Source: Rutidosis leptorrhynchoides
Lineage: Eukaryota > Streptophyta > Magnoliopsida > Asterales > Asteraceae
Length of the DNA: 64,000 bases
Reading direction: 5' to 3'
NCBI RefSeq assembly: GCF_046630445.1
Contig: NC_092339.1
Location: 82,565,501 to 82,629,500, forward strand
Part shown: one piece after another, positions 1-12,139 of the stretch
How the letters are laid out: each line of letters starts with the position of its first letter
How positions within the stretch are numbered: the first letter of the stretch is position 1
The notes under the pieces: model-generated
Told to the model about the DNA's origin: nothing
What the model saw: the letters and a program-made list of their open reading frames with translations, nothing else
Databases searched by the model: none
Position numbers and translations under genes: made by a program

Positions 1-344
1 TAAGAGTCGTGTAACATGGCACATGATGACGTTATGATCTGTGAATCATCACGTTCCATTTAGAAACTCAGCATGAATTACTGTAATATAATCACGTTGA
101 TCAAGTGTCATTATATTATACTAACTCATGCTTCAGTTCCCAACATTATTCTAAAAATATTCCTATTTTAAACTTGAAAGTTTCATAATTTAGAAACTAA
201 AATAGTTTCTTTTATGATGTAATATAGATAGCGCAATAAGATTAAAGATTTCAGATAAGAATAGTTATGGAAATATCTTCAGAAATATGGAGGATATTTA
301 TAATGAAAGATACGATGATATCTTGGGATTTCTAATATCAGAGG

Positions 345-608
345 ATGATGAAGGGTATTGTTTGCAGGGGTTTAGAGTCAGGAGCAAGGTATCCGTTAAT
401 GACTTCAGCAGTTACTGAATCATTTGGATTCTTTGAAGGCAGGTTCAGTCTTTGTGATTTGTCCACAGCCTCCTTCATACTTTGCTCAATCCGTTTTCCA
501 GTTCCAAAACTTCTCTTTTCTGCGCTTTGCCAGCATACTATTCATCATCATCAAACTTTTTACTGTTAAGGTCGTTTTATAGTTTTTGCTGCTTCATCAA
601 CATTTTGA
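345..608 (-). pseudogene. Polyadenylate-binding protein (PABP) fragment inside element B
   Basis: In shifting minus-strand frames this reads NVDEAAKT, then LNSKKFDDDE-stop-YAGKAQKR, then RIEQSMKEAVDKSQ and a degraded LNLPSKNPNDSV. That order matches the end of RRM3, the linker and the start of RRM4 in plant PABPs. Stops and frameshifts make it non-coding. Element C carries the homologous segment at 18955-19172 and copia element D another at 33166-33380. In vivo PABP binds mRNA poly(A) tails; here it is only a captured remnant. Confidence 0.75.
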
Positions 609-1424
609 GAACTATTCCGCAGTTCAGGGTGTTTTTCAGAAACTTCACATTCAAGTATGTAAGTCCAGGAGATAGATGTTATATATAACTGTTGGCGTAG
701 ACATGCTGCGAGATTTCAAAATACTAATTGCTAATTCCTGATGATTCGTATAGCAATTCTCGTTACAAGATGCGAATGAGTAAATGATGAGGTTTCGATA
801 AATATAATGATTCTTCAGAATGCCCAAGATCAGTGAAGTTGTTGGTAAGTTTATTGCTAATGTAGTGGAATATGAAAGGTTCTCCGATAACAAAAGGGTA
901 ATCACATATATCAAAATTATGATAAGGCTACTCCGAATGAAAAATCGAAGTTGTCTTGCTGGAGCTGTGATATAATTTGCTACTTTGCAAAGGAATTGCA
1001 AGGTCATTTTTGCTAATAAATGCCAAAAGATCTGACACAGATATGTGTTGAATTATGACTTTGGTTTCGAGAGCTTTTTAAATACATAACTGTGGGTAAT
1101 ATGTGGTTGGATCATCATCTCGATTGCTCATTATTTGAAGTGTCTTCAGAGATTTTTGAAGGGTTTGAACACAGATTGTAATCGTTTGTATACATTTGAT
1201 GTTCTAACACAGTTTTGAAGTCAAAGTATAGCTTTGAAAGATGTAGGAATCTAAAAGTGATGGTACCGATTATATCTCGAATTGAATTCCGAGATTTCAA
1301 AATCAGAATATGTAATTGGGTTTGAATGAGTATGGTTGTTTTGAAAGAATGTATATTATTGTGAAAGTAGGAAGTATATTTGATAATTTGCTTAATCTGA
1401 TTCGAAGAATGTAACATATTAATT

Positions 1425-1502
<78 letters not shown>
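1425..1502. repeat. (AT)n microsatellite
   Basis: Uninterrupted alternating AT of roughly 75 bases inside element B internal sequence. Confidence 0.95.
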
Positions 1503-1504
<2 letters not shown>

Positions 1505-2217
1505 ATCTAGGGTATTACCTACCCGTTAATTTTTTTTTTCACAATTAATATTTTGTACATAAGAATTTTTATTGCAGTCTTTATGAAAATATATATGTAT
1601 ATATTCTCCTCAGATGTAACATAGATTTTAATGAGTTAATACTAAATTAAACTCATTCGATTTACGGTTGGAACTAGAATTGAATAATCCCTTGAAGGCT
1701 TTAGAGATTACATAAGTATTTCTTCAATAATATTGAAATTATGAATCAATACTTCATTATTTGTTGAGATGTGATGTTGGTTTTCGTTAAATTCTTGTGA
1801 ACTTCGCAAAGTACGAATGATGTTATCTGAAAAGTTTCGGTTACATCAATGATGAAGTGTAAAATCAAATATATACTTGATTTATTAGGAATTGGAATTT
1901 GTTGAATTGAGACAGAGATTGTAGTTAACGATGGTTAAGTCGCGAGCGAGGGACGTACATTATTGCATATTTGTAATATGAATTAACCGAGTAGTTAAGA
2001 TTTACACACAATAGCTTAGCACGAAAAGATTTATTTTTATTTCAAAAAATATATATATAAAATATATATATAAAATATATATATAATTTCTTCAGAGGGA
2101 ATGAGTTAATTCTTCATAACTTGTTGATACAATATACGCGTTATTGATTCGTAATGATGTCCACGGTGATTCTTGAACTGACGGAGTTTGTGATGTTATA
2201 GGTGTTGTTGATTCTGA

Positions 2218-2481
2218 TGTTGACTGTACTGACCACAATATTGTCCGCTTTGCCCGCAGGCGCACGGCTTTTTCTTGGCGACCACACACGAGAAGTACTT
2301 TCCCAGGAGGTCACCCATCCTGGTAGTGCTCTCGCTCGAGCACGCTTAACTGCAGCTTACTCACACATCTGCTCTGCCTGTGGTCCCAAAACGCGTTGTG
2401 TCATTTAAGCGTGAGTATTACCTTATAATCCCATGATCACTCATGTCCGTGGGCGATGTGGGATTTGCCTAGGGTGTTACA
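2218..2481 (-). mobile_element. Solo LTR of a Cassandra-type TRIM, with a 5S-rRNA-like block
   Basis: On the minus strand it starts TGTAACACCCTAGGCAAATC and ends with CA at 2218, about 264 bp. Its GC content and sequence differ sharply from the surrounding AT-rich element B. Inside it, 2301-2351 contains a stretch nearly matching the plant 5S rRNA internal control region, including GGATGGGTGACCTCCTGGGA. Cassandra is the known TRIM family whose LTRs carry a 5S-derived Pol III promoter. No second LTR or internal domain is adjacent, so this looks like a solo LTR. The matching place in element C lacks it. I could not define a clean target duplication. Confidence 0.88.
2301..2351 (-). promoter_or_regulatory. 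5S-rRNA-derived internal control region in the Cassandra LTR
   Basis: Minus-strand sequence runs AGTTAAGCGTGCTC, then GAGCGAGAGCACTACC, then AGGATGGGTGACCTCCTGGG, corresponding to the box A / intermediate element / box C region of plant 5S rRNA. It differs from a functional 5S gene at a few positions (for example GTGCTCGAGCG). Pol III activity is not shown by sequence alone. Confidence 0.75.
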
Positions 2482-2843
2482 ATGCTGGTGATGTTAACGG
2501 TACTGTTGATGCTGTTGGTAAAACAAGTTTAACTTGTTAATCACACATCATTTTTGTCAGGATTTCTACTCTTCCTTCTATCATTTTAGTTCGCTTAACT
2601 GATTTATGGTTAGGGCTAGATTAGATAATCTCTAAGACTTTAGAGATTATATAATCGCCGCGGAATGTTTCTCCAATGAAGTTATGAATTAATACTTCGT
2701 CAGTTATTGTTGTTGGTACTCCTTGGTACCTATGGTACGTATGACGTTGATGCTCGTGGGACAGATTGTGAAGGTGAGGTTTACGACGCGGTTGTGTTTG
2801 GAGGTGGTAATGGTACTGTTGGCGTTGATGATGGTGATACTGG

Positions 2844-3278
2844 TTATGCTGCTGGTGCTGCTGCTGGTGTTTGTAATCTCTGCACCATATTCTCCAAAGC
2901 CACTACCCGAGCGCGAAGCTCGTTGACTTCTTCTATTACACCGGGGTGATTGTCGGTTCGGACGAGCGGATAAATAAAATCTAAAATTTGATGTAGTATA
3001 TAATCGTGACGAGATACCCTGAAAATGAGAGAGAAAATGGTGTCTCGAACAGGTTCGCCGGTAAGTGCTTCAGGTTCTTCGCCAAGAGGGAAATGTGGTG
3101 GTTAGAAAGGATCGCCTTCTTCTTGTTTCCAATGATTGAGGAAGCTACGAACCCATCCCCAATTCATCCAGAATAGGTGATGACTGATTGGCTGATCCAT
3201 TACGGTCACACTGCTTTCGGAGCTTGAGTGAGATTCCATTTCAGAATCTGAGTGACTTGAACTGATGACAAATTCCAT
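2844..3278 (-). pseudogene. Gag-like small ORF of element B, one in-frame stop
   Basis: ATG at 3278-3276 opens a 144-codon frame ending TAA at 2846-2844, broken by one internal TAA. The N-terminus is Ser/Glu-rich. The C-terminal part, after TGEPVRDTIFSLI, contains a heptad-like segment EEVNELRARVVALENMVQ that could form a coiled coil, then an Ala/Pro tail. Element C keeps the same C-terminal half (17031-17301). No zinc knuckle is present. I take it as the only protein this non-autonomous family encoded; its function is unknown and gag-like is an inference from position just after the PBS. Confidence 0.5.
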
Positions 3279-3693
3279 TTCGTACGATTAGATAAAGGAT
3301 TTTTCGATATAAAATGATTTTCCGGCTATCGGGTGGTATTCTATTTACATAGGATATCTATATATAGAGATCAAAAGATTTCGTAGATTACGGAGGAATT
3401 TGCGGGATATGTCAGGCAAAGTTTAAAGTAACAGATACGATAAGATATGATTTAGCAGATATGCTAAGATATGAATTTTGTCTATACACTACTCATGCAA
3501 TTAATGTAGCAAGACGTGTCTAGACTAATAATGATAAACAGGTAATTTCCTAAGGATGATAAGCAGATGATTTCTGACTAGAAATGATAAGCAAAACTTT
3601 TAACATGCAGGCACGGTCGAAGTCCAGACTCACTAATGCATCCTAACTACTTATCATTTAGACACACTAATGCAGACCTGGTTCGCTAAGACC

Positions 3694-3710
3694 ACCGCTC
3701 TGATACCAAC
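3694..3710 (-). other. Primer-binding site of element B
   Basis: Minus-strand GTTGGTATCAGAGCGG directly follows the LTR end (CA). It contains TGGTATCAGAGC, the initiator-Met tRNA-complementary PBS common in plant LTR elements, and fixes the element's orientation. Confidence 0.85.
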
Positions 3711-4617
3711 TGAAGGGACCCGTTCATATACATTATAAACGATTCTCAATAGTTGATTACATCGCGAGGTATTTGACCTCTATATGATACATTTTTCAGA
3801 CATTGCATTTGTTTTTAAAAGATAAACTCTCTTTACATCGAAAATTAACAGGCATGCATACCATTTCATAATGTCCAACTATAAATGACCTAATCTGTCA
3901 TTTACTTAATAATAATCTCTATTAAACTCAATGACTTGAATGCAACGTCTTTTGAAATATGCCATGAATGACTCCAAGTAATATCTTTAAAATGAGCAAA
4001 TACACAGCGAAAGATTTCTTTAACACCTGAGAATAAACATGCTTTAAAGTGTCAACCAAAAGGTTGGTGAGTTCATTAGTTTATCATAATCATTCATTTT
4101 CATCATTTTAATAGACCACAAGAATTTCATTTCCAGTTCTCATAATATACGTCCCATGCATAGAGACAAAAATCATTCATATGGTGAACACCTGGTAACC
4201 GACCTTAACAAGATGCATATAGAATATCCCCATCATTCCGGGACTCCCTTCGGACATGATAAATTCGAAGTACTAAAGCATCCGGTACTTTGGATGGGGC
4301 TTTTTGGGCCCAATAGATCTATCTTTAGGATTCACGTCAATTAGGGTGTCTGTTCCCTAATTCTTAGATTACCAGACTAAAAAGGGGCATATTCGGTTTA
4401 ATAATCCGGCTATAGAATGTAGTTTTAAGTACTTGTGTCTATTACGTCAAACATTTATAAAAGCAGCGCATGTATTCTCAGTCCCAATAATATATATTGC
4501 AAAAGCATTTAAAAAGGGAGCAAATGAAACTCACCTATTGTATTTCGTAGTAAAAATACATATAACGTCATTGAACAAGTGAAGGTTGGCCTCGGATTCA
4601 CGAACCTATATTAATTA

Positions 4618-4666
<49 letters not shown>

Positions 4667-5704
4667 GTCAAAATTTGTCTAACAATTTAGTTTAGGTCAT
4701 AGTGTATCACAATTCTAATGCTCGAGACTAATATGCAAAAGTCAACAAAATTCAATTTGACCTAAAATAATTTTCAAAAATCTATACATGATTAGTATAT
4801 AGTTTAAATATCGTCGTTTTATATTTTTAAATATTTTTAAAAGATTTATTAGAGTAAATAATATAATTCATTTATTAATAAATAAATTTTATATTAAAAT
4901 TTATATAATAAAATATACTTGTATATATATTAAGTAATAAAATTTATAGAGTTCATTTAATATTATAAAGATAATATGATAGGTATTATTAAAGTAATTT
5001 TATTACCCGTAGTAAAAATATGTTTGTATCACATATTTATTTGATAAAATAATATCTATGATAATAGTAAGTAAAAGTTATTTTATTTTGTAATAATAAT
5101 TATTATTTTTCTACTAATAATAATAACAATATTTATATTTACGAAAAATGGTATTATGATAATATGATAATTCTAATTATGATAACTTTAATATTTACGA
5201 TACTTTTTAATATTAACTTTAAAATAATAATTTTATTTAAAATGATAATAATAATGATATTTTGTAATAACTATAACATTTCATTTAAAATGATAATTTT
5301 TGTTAAAATGATAGTTTTAATACTAACGATACTTTTAATAATAGTAATGATAAAATAATAAGAACGATAATTTTGTCTAAATCAATATCTTACAATATTT
5401 TAGTTTCATCATGATACTCATACTTATTATTTCCTAATCGATTCGTTTAATAACTTTTAATTGTCTTTTATAACGTGTTCATTTTAATGATAATAATAGT
5501 AATCATAAAAATTAAGTGTTACTAATATTAGTTTTAATAATATTAATGATAATAAATATTATGATAATCTTAATGATAATACTTAATAACTATTTTAATG
5601 ATAATAATAATAATAATACTAATTATAATTTTAACAATAAATACGATAGTAATAATAATAAAAATAACAATTTTTAATGTTAACACTTTTTATTGATAAA
5701 GATG

Positions 5705-5793
<89 letters not shown>

Positions 5794-6225
5794 TAGATAA
5801 AAGTTATAATGACGATAGTAACGACGATAGTAATAATCATTTTTAATAATAATACAAAGACTCAATTGACTATAACTTCTAATCCGTTCATCGAAACCAT
5901 TCGATATCTAAATGAAAAGTTCTTAATTTTTCGCTAGCTTTCCAACGACATGCGTATCTTATACCTTATCTCAACTGCATATGTAACTAATTCAAGATTC
6001 AACACATCCTATCTAATGGCAATATCAAAAGTACAAGCATGCACAATCCTATATACTCGAGCACTAGTCAGGGATACATTATTAGTATGTAAAAATTAAA
6101 TTATGAGTACTCACGTATCAATATTGAGATTCAATATTGCAGGAAAGGTACGTAAATACAACGGAGATGATAAACACTAGATTGACCTCAAGAGCATACC
6201 CATGAACCATACCCATCACCTCCAT
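3711..6225 (-). mobile_element. 5' LTR of element B, distal part (split by element A)
   Basis: On the minus strand the LTR begins at 17029 (TGTGACAACCCGG), runs to 15213, is interrupted by element A, and resumes at 6225 to end CA at 3711. Removing A and its 5-bp duplication gives about 4.3 kb, comparable to the related LTR of C (4418 bp). This half holds (TA)n at about 4625-4663, (AAT)n at about 5707-5793, and a block with AAGATAGATCTATTGGGCC-type sequence near 4310-4330 that recurs in every LTR of this superfamily here. Confidence 0.85.
5704..5795. repeat. (AAT)n microsatellite in the element B LTR
   Basis: About 90 bases of AAT repeats. The long AT-rich stretch 4800-5880 around it has no coding signal. 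Confidence 0.95.
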
Positions 6226-7227
6226 TGTAAGACCCTAATCTTCATTGTACAGCAGGGTATATATGGTACATAGTGTGTGGGTGAAGTTGTGTAATCAAAC
6301 AGAAGTCAGAAGCTGAGCTGGGCTAGGTGCGCGCCGCGCACTGTTCACTGTAGCCGGATCCAGCTCTTTTATTCAGATATTTTGATGGGCTTTTTGGTAA
6401 TTTCACTTGTGGAAGAGTTAAAGGCCAGTTGGTCAGTTTTTGGAGTATCATTAACTCCATTATCAACAACCTTATCCTCTTCACTTAAATTTTAGAGAGA
6501 GAGTGTGATTCTTGAGTGAGAAAGCTTAAATCCAAGAGAAAGAAGTTGTTCTCGGACCAAAGTGCGGGTATTAAAGTTGTTCATCTCCTCTCTAGCTCCG
6601 TTGTGGTTGTAGTGGTATGTTCTAACTTTAATTTCCTTACTTTGATTTTGTGTAAGGGTTAGGGTGTGGGTAAATGAAGAACATAAAACCCATATTTGGT
6701 GATTTTGGGTGTTCTTGGGTAAGACGGAGTCATAAAGACTCAATGGTAACTAACCTAGAGTTTCAAAATGTTAATTGATGTTTATGAGTTCTAATTGGTT
6801 AGTTAATCACTAGCACACCTAGTTAATTAGTAAATGGGTATTAGATGGGTTAGTAGATAACCCGAAATGGGTGTGTTGACGTTAAATTAGTCAAAGGGCT
6901 AATGATTGACCTAATTGGGAAAAATGGGTATGAAATACCCTAATTGTGTAATGGTTAGTATTGTTGGACCTTAATCACTAGCTTTTAAGTGATTAATGAT
7001 GGTCTTGACCCTTAAAGGGCGGTTTTGGTGAAAATGGGGCATTTAATGCATTTAAGTCATTTAATGCACATAAGTGAAATTGTTGGTATTTAGTCCAACT
7101 AGTTTTGTGAGTTGATTGAAGTACTTATTATATTAGGTACTTTGCTTTGAAGCTTGCGGAAGTATAAAACCGTCACCGAATCGTTAAAGGTGAGTGGAAT
7201 GATTATATGCATATGTATGTAATGTAT

Positions 7228-7495
7228 TTATTTGTATGCTATGGTATGAACCAAAGAGCCGGTAGTGCCATAGTATGTGCGAGCGTGCTATGATGTGAAC
7301 CAAAGAGCCGATAACGTTATAGTACGTGTGTTATAGTGTGAACCAAAGAGCCGGTAGCACCTTAGCGTTGTTAGAGTGTGAACCAAAGAGCCGGTAGCAC
7401 TCTAGCGTGAGTATGACTCGAGTTGTGATGTAAACCAAAGAGCCGGTAGCATCATGACAAATGCGTATGGTGTGAACCAAAGAGCCGGTAGCACC
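7228..7495 (+). repeat. GTGAACCAAAGAGCCGGTAGC minisatellite in the 5' LTR of A
   Basis: The core GTGAACCAAAGAGCCGGTAG (variants GATAACG, GGTAGTG) recurs about six times at 35-50 bp spacing, separated by variable linkers that often repeat the bases flanking the core. Confidence 0.9.
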
Positions 7496-7682
7496 ATGAC
7501 GCGAGAATGGTTAACCATGGTTGTGTATTTGTTTTGTAGCATATTATATTATGTCGATTATATGTTATTGATTACGCTAGTAGCGGTTTGTTGGAGATTA
7601 TTAGCTTTGTACTTGAGATGGTATGCTAATTGTATTGCTAGCGTGTATGCAGTATATGTATAAGTGATTGCAAGTAGGTATG

Positions 7683-7742
<60 letters not shown>

Positions 7743-7754
7743 TATATATATATG
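7683..7754. repeat. (TA)n microsatellite in the 5' LTR of A
   Basis: Alternating TA run; longer in the 3' LTR (14592-14680). Confidence 0.95.
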
Positions 7755-8283
7755 GGTATAATTATTGCATTCACTAAGCTTTGCTTACCCTCTCATTGTT
7801 TATCTTTTTATAGGCTCTGGCGTTGACAAGGGTAAGGGCCTTCGATTGGATTAGAGATCCCGCTTGTTGTTTAGGGGACGCTTTTGGGATGTCATAGCTT
7901 TTGGAGTTTGACCGAGATTTGGGTAGTTTAACCCCAAACACCATGCTCATAGTGTCGTTTGGAATTTAAACTAGTATGGTCGAAACTCGAACTTTGGTAT
8001 GAAACTCGTAAAACGGCCGATGTAGGCCCCGTTTTGTAAAACTCATTTTATGTTTGAATCGTATGAGTTTTTCATATTAGAACATGTTGTGAAAAGCGTT
8101 TCATCTAATTATGTCAGGAAGAGGGAGATCTTTATTTGAAAATTTGCAAATTTGGACAGAACTGAATTGGGGCCTGTGCGCACCGCGCACCCTATGGTGG
8201 TGCGCGTGGAGCACTCCACTGTTGTAAAATAAAAAAATTTTGTTTCGCGAAATCGATTGGTTATTGGTTTGGGTTGTTACAAG

Positions 8284-8295
8284 TGGTATCAGAGC
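8284..8295 (+). other. Primer-binding site of element A
   Basis: TGGTATCAGAGC three bases after the LTR end, complementary in type to the 3' end of initiator-Met tRNA. Confidence 0.88.
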
Positions 8296-8664
8296 ATGGT
8301 CTAAGGGATTTAGGCGACTTGAGATAGGTGCCTAGACTTAAATTTATTTGTATATGCGCTTTATGCGGGACTTGTAGGGGACGGGTCGAACCGGGAGTTG
8401 ATTAGTGCTTAGGTTTATGTAAACTAACCTTGCGCTAATTGTTTTATGTTGTGTTAGCAATCATCAAGCAAGATAGATGTTGTACTAGCAAGTTATTGCG
8501 ACGTGCTCGCGTAACAATGATTAGCTACCATTGTTACGAGTTCAAATCGTGTCAAAATAGCGATGTACGACGATTGTTGAGCAAGATGGGGTAGTGTGGT
8601 GTATATGTATATACATATGTATTAAGTTTTCTCGTTCATTGCTTAACCTTTTCCGTTTTATAGT

Positions 8665-9671
8665 ATGAAGACGAGAAACGAACCCGAGACCAATGAAGGG
8701 GGTTCGAGTGAGGATGTTGAGTTTACGGCCAAGGTTGAGGCCATTATGCAAAGGCGTCATGAGGCCTTCTTAGAGGATGTTAAGAAGATGTTCTTGGATT
8801 CGATTGACGAACAAGTAGTCAATCTAGTCAAGGAACAAGTTAAGATTGTTCTTAAAGAGGATAACGCGTGAAGACGAGACTTCCACTATAAAAACTTCAA
8901 AGATGCTCAACCTCCCACCTTTGAAGGTGAACGAGACCCACTCAAGAGTGCTCGATGGATCTTCAATATGGAGGGGGCTTTCCGTACTAGTGAGTGTCCT
9001 CTCGATAAAAAGACGAGGTTTGGTAGTAGCATGATGAGGGGTGATGCCAAGTTATGGTGGGATGCGAAAATCCGACTTTATGGTGAAGAACAAAGTATGA
9101 GTTTGATGTGGGACGAGTTTAAAGAAGAATTTTTTAAGGAGTACCGAACTTCGGCCGATCTTTCAAAGCTTAAAGACGAGTTAGTACTTTAAGGCAAGGG
9201 TCGATGGATTTGAACACTCTTAAGTCCACTTTCTTATCAAAGACCCAATTTTTCCCGGAGTATGACGGGAACGATCACATGTTGAAAGAAGATTTCTACC
9301 GAACCTTGAATGATAACTATCAAGAAAGGATTAGTAGGAATTCGGCGAAGACTTTTGATGAGCTATTTGATATCGCTAAGGGTTTTGAGTCGCTTGCTCC
9401 AAGAAAGAGTGACTTTACCTTTGGCAAATGAAAATTTGAAGCTACTAGCCACTCGAACAAGAAGAACAAGAGTGTGACCGAGAGCGTCGGTAGTGCGAAA
9501 AAGGGGGCTTCTAAGAGTTTTGGGCCCACGTGCTACAATTGTGGTCGACAAGGGCACTTGGCCCCTGATTGTACGAACTCATCTTCCAACAAAATCGTTT
9601 GTTTTAATTGTAACAAAGAGGGGCACAAGAGGCCGGAGTGTCCCGAATTGCGCAACGATAATGTTAAGTGA
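8665..9671 (+). pseudogene. Gag of element A (disrupted)
   Basis: Starts MKTRNEPE at 8665. The frame continues through PTFEGERDPLKSARWIF and LWWDAKIRLYG, typical of the plant gypsy gag (retrotrans_gag) core, and ends in two CCHC knuckles, CYNCGRQGHLAPDC and CFNCNKEGHKRPEC. It is broken by TGA at 8869-8871, a frameshift near 9190-9204, TGA at 9429-9431 and TGA at 9669-9671. Three of the lesions are TGA codons, consistent with deamination of CGA, though the original codons are inferred. Confidence 0.85.
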
Positions 9672-9710
9672 CTAGAGAAGGCGGCGGGTACGGCTAGGGG
9701 TCGAAATTAT

Positions 9711-10402
9711 TTGATGACCAATGAGGAGGCCAAGCAATCTAGCGAAGTTGTCTCATGTACTTTCATGGTTAATTCCAATCTGGCAAGGATACTCTTTGAT
9801 AGTGGTGCAAACTTGTCGTTTGTGTCACCAAAATTTGTGCCGAAACTTAATAAACTGTTAGCTAAGTTAAGTTGTCCGGTAGAAGTTGAAATAGCAGATG
9901 GCAAGACGGTGCTAGTGGTTGATGTGTGTAAAAATTGTAATGTTGTGTTTGGTGTCGAAACTTTAAAATCGATCTCATCCTGATGACTTTGGGTGATTTT
10001 GATATCGTTGTTGGTATGGATTGGCTCGATCATAATAGAGCCGATATTGCATGCCATGAAAAATCTATTCGAGTGAAGACCCCTAGTGGGGGAGAGTTAA
10101 TTATTCATGGCGATAAACGAAGAAGACTTGTACCGGTATGCACTTTTGCACGGGCACGTCGTTTTCTTGTTGGCGGTGGCATGGCTTTTCTTGCCCATGT
10201 TGTTGATACTCGTGACGAGCCACCAAGCATTCGTGAAATTCCGGTGGTGATTGAATTTGAAGACGTTTTTCCGGATGAGTTACCGGGTGTTCCGGCAGAA
10301 AGACAAGTTGAATTTCGCATTGAGTTGGTTCCGGGGGCTACCTCCATTGCTAAAACTCCTTATCGTTTAGCACCGACGGAAACGCAAGAGTTATTAAATT
10401 AA
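9711..10402 (+). pseudogene. Aspartic protease region of element A (disrupted)
   Basis: Contains LFDSGANLSFVS with the retropepsin DSG active site, then IVVGMDWLDHN, a conserved gypsy protease end. A one-base loss just before 9983 shifts the frame. After it comes the linker DVFPDELPGVP that normally joins protease to RT. A TAA at 10400-10402 interrupts the frame before RT. Confidence 0.85.
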
Positions 10403-12139
10403 ACCCAAGAGCTACTTGAAAAGGGTTTTATCCGACCGAGTGCTTCGCCATGGGGCGCTCCGGTTTTATTCGTGAAGAAGAAGGATGGTAGTATGCGGAT
10501 GTGCATCGATTATCGGGAGTTGAACAAAGTAACGATCAAGAATCATTATCCATTGCCTAGGATTGACGATTTGTTCGACCAACTCCAAGGTGAAACGTAT
10601 TTCTCTAAAATTGACCTACGGTCCGGCTATCACCAAATGCGGGTCCGTGAGGAAGACATCGAGAAAACGGCTTTTCGAACTCGTTATGGGCATTTTGAAT
10701 TCGTAGTTATGCCTTTTGGTCTTACGAATGCACCGGCGGCATTCATGGATCTTATGAACCGAGTGTGCCAACCTATGTTGGACAAGTCGGTAATTGTGTT
10801 CATCGATGACATACTTGTCTATTCGAAGAGTATGAAGGAACATGAACATCATTTGCGGAGTGTGTTAAAGACGTTGCCGAAGGAGAAGTTGTATGCTAAA
10901 TTCTCCAAATGTGAATTTTGGCTAAGGGAAGTTCAATTCCTTGGCCACATTGTGAACGAAAATGGTATTCAAGTAGATTCGGGGAAGATAGAGACGGTAA
11001 AGAGTTGGGGACGACTGACTACGCCTATGGAAATCCGAAGTTTTCTCAGATTGGCCAGTCATTATCGTCAGTTTATCCAAGACTTTTCTAAGATCGCTTC
11101 TCCATTGACGAAATTGACAAGAAAGAACGCGAGATTTAATTGGGAGAACGAGCAAGAAATTGCTTTTCAATTGTTAAAAGAGAAGTTGTGTCAAGCTCCG
11201 GTGCTAGTTTTGCCTGAAGGGGTGGAAGACATGACGGTCTATTGTGATGCTTCTTTAAATGGGCTCGGTTATGTTCTAATGCAATGGGGTAAAGTCATCG
11301 CTTATGCCTCTCGACAATTAAAGGAACACGAAACGAGATATCCGACTCATGATCTTGAGTTGGCGACAGTTGTACATGCGTTGAAAATTTGGTGCCATTA
11401 CTTGTATGGTGTCAAGTGTACGATTTATTCGGATCACAAGAGTTTGAAACATCTTTTCGATCAAAGAGATTTGAATTATCGGCAACGTAGGTGGATGTAT
11501 GTGGTAAAAGACTATGATTGTGAGATACTTTATCATCCGGGCAAGGCGAATGTGGTCGCGGATGCGTTAAGTCGAAAGAGTCATCACCCGGTGTTACGAT
11601 TGGGATTGTTATGTATGATTATTACTAACGATTTTCTTGAAAAACTTGGTGTGATTCAAATAGAGGCTTACGTTCACAACAAGCATGCGGAACGAATTGT
11701 GGGGCAATCGGAGTTCATTACTATGGGCTCGCGTGGGTTGTTGTCTTTTCAAGGAAGAGTGTGGGTGCCTAAGATGGGTGATTATCGACAAGTGCTACTT
11801 GATGAAGCACATAAGTCAAAGTATTCCATTCATCCGGGCGCGACAAAAATGTATCTTGACTTAAGGAAAGATTATTGGTGGCCGGGCATGAAACGTGATG
11901 TTGTAAAGTATGTTGAGCAATGCGTCACGTGTTTGCAAGTTAAGGCCGAGCACCAAAAGCCGTATGGTAAGTTACAACCATTAGAAATCCCGAAATGGAA
12001 ATGGGAGCACATTACCATGGATTTCATCACAAAGTTACCTAAAACGGCAATAACCCAATTTGATTCAATTTGGGTTATAGTTGATCGATTGACGAAAAGT
12101 GCTTTGTTTCTTCCCATTCGGGAAGCGATATCAAGGTAG
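10403..12139 (+). pseudogene. RT, RNase H and integrase N-terminus of element A
   Basis: An open segment of 555 codons from 10472. RT motifs: [43 protein letters not shown], and the catalytic FIDDILVYS. RNase [15 protein letters not shown] and [11 protein letters not shown], with DALSRK at the domain end. Integrase zinc-binding HHCC follows ([12 protein letters not shown]...CVTCLQVK), then [10 protein letters not shown]. It stops at 12137-12139 where a short deletion and frameshift remove part of the integrase core. Confidence 0.92.

Larger units (their letters stand above)
1..3710 (-). mobile_element. Element B: internal region of a non-autonomous Ty3/gypsy-like LTR element (runs off the left edge)
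   Basis: Read on the minus strand, this begins with a primer-binding site next to an LTR end (about 3694-3710) and continues to the window edge. Positions 1-160 are close to the reverse complement of about 19395-19555, and 2950-3063 to 17030-17145, so the same internal sequence recurs on the plus strand in element C. No protease, RT or integrase can be read. It holds a gag-like ORF (3278-2844), a PABP-like fragment (608-345), an inserted Cassandra LTR and a long (AT)n run at about 1427-1502. I infer a large non-autonomous derivative; its 3' LTR should lie left of the window. Confidence 0.75.
6226..8281 (+). repeat. 5' LTR of element A (2056 bp)
   Basis: TG...CA ends, followed by the PBS. Relative to the 3' LTR (2141 bp) it has a shorter TA tract and lacks a 24-bp GC-rich segment (present at about 13177-13200). 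The LTR contains a GTGAACCAAAGAGCCGGTAGC minisatellite and short GC-rich near-palindromes close to both ends. Confidence 0.93.

Noticed and set aside
651-1417. ORFs of 118 and 100 codons on the minus strand in element B
   Set aside because: No recognised domain. A short stretch of one (ASCNENCYTNHQE) resembles element C at 18770, showing shared element sequence, but not a convincing gene.
7245-7500. Possible CRISPR-like array (regular 21-bp repeats with spacers)
   Set aside because: The repeats lie in a plant LTR, the spacers are short, variable and partly mirror each other, and no cas genes exist; it is a minisatellite.
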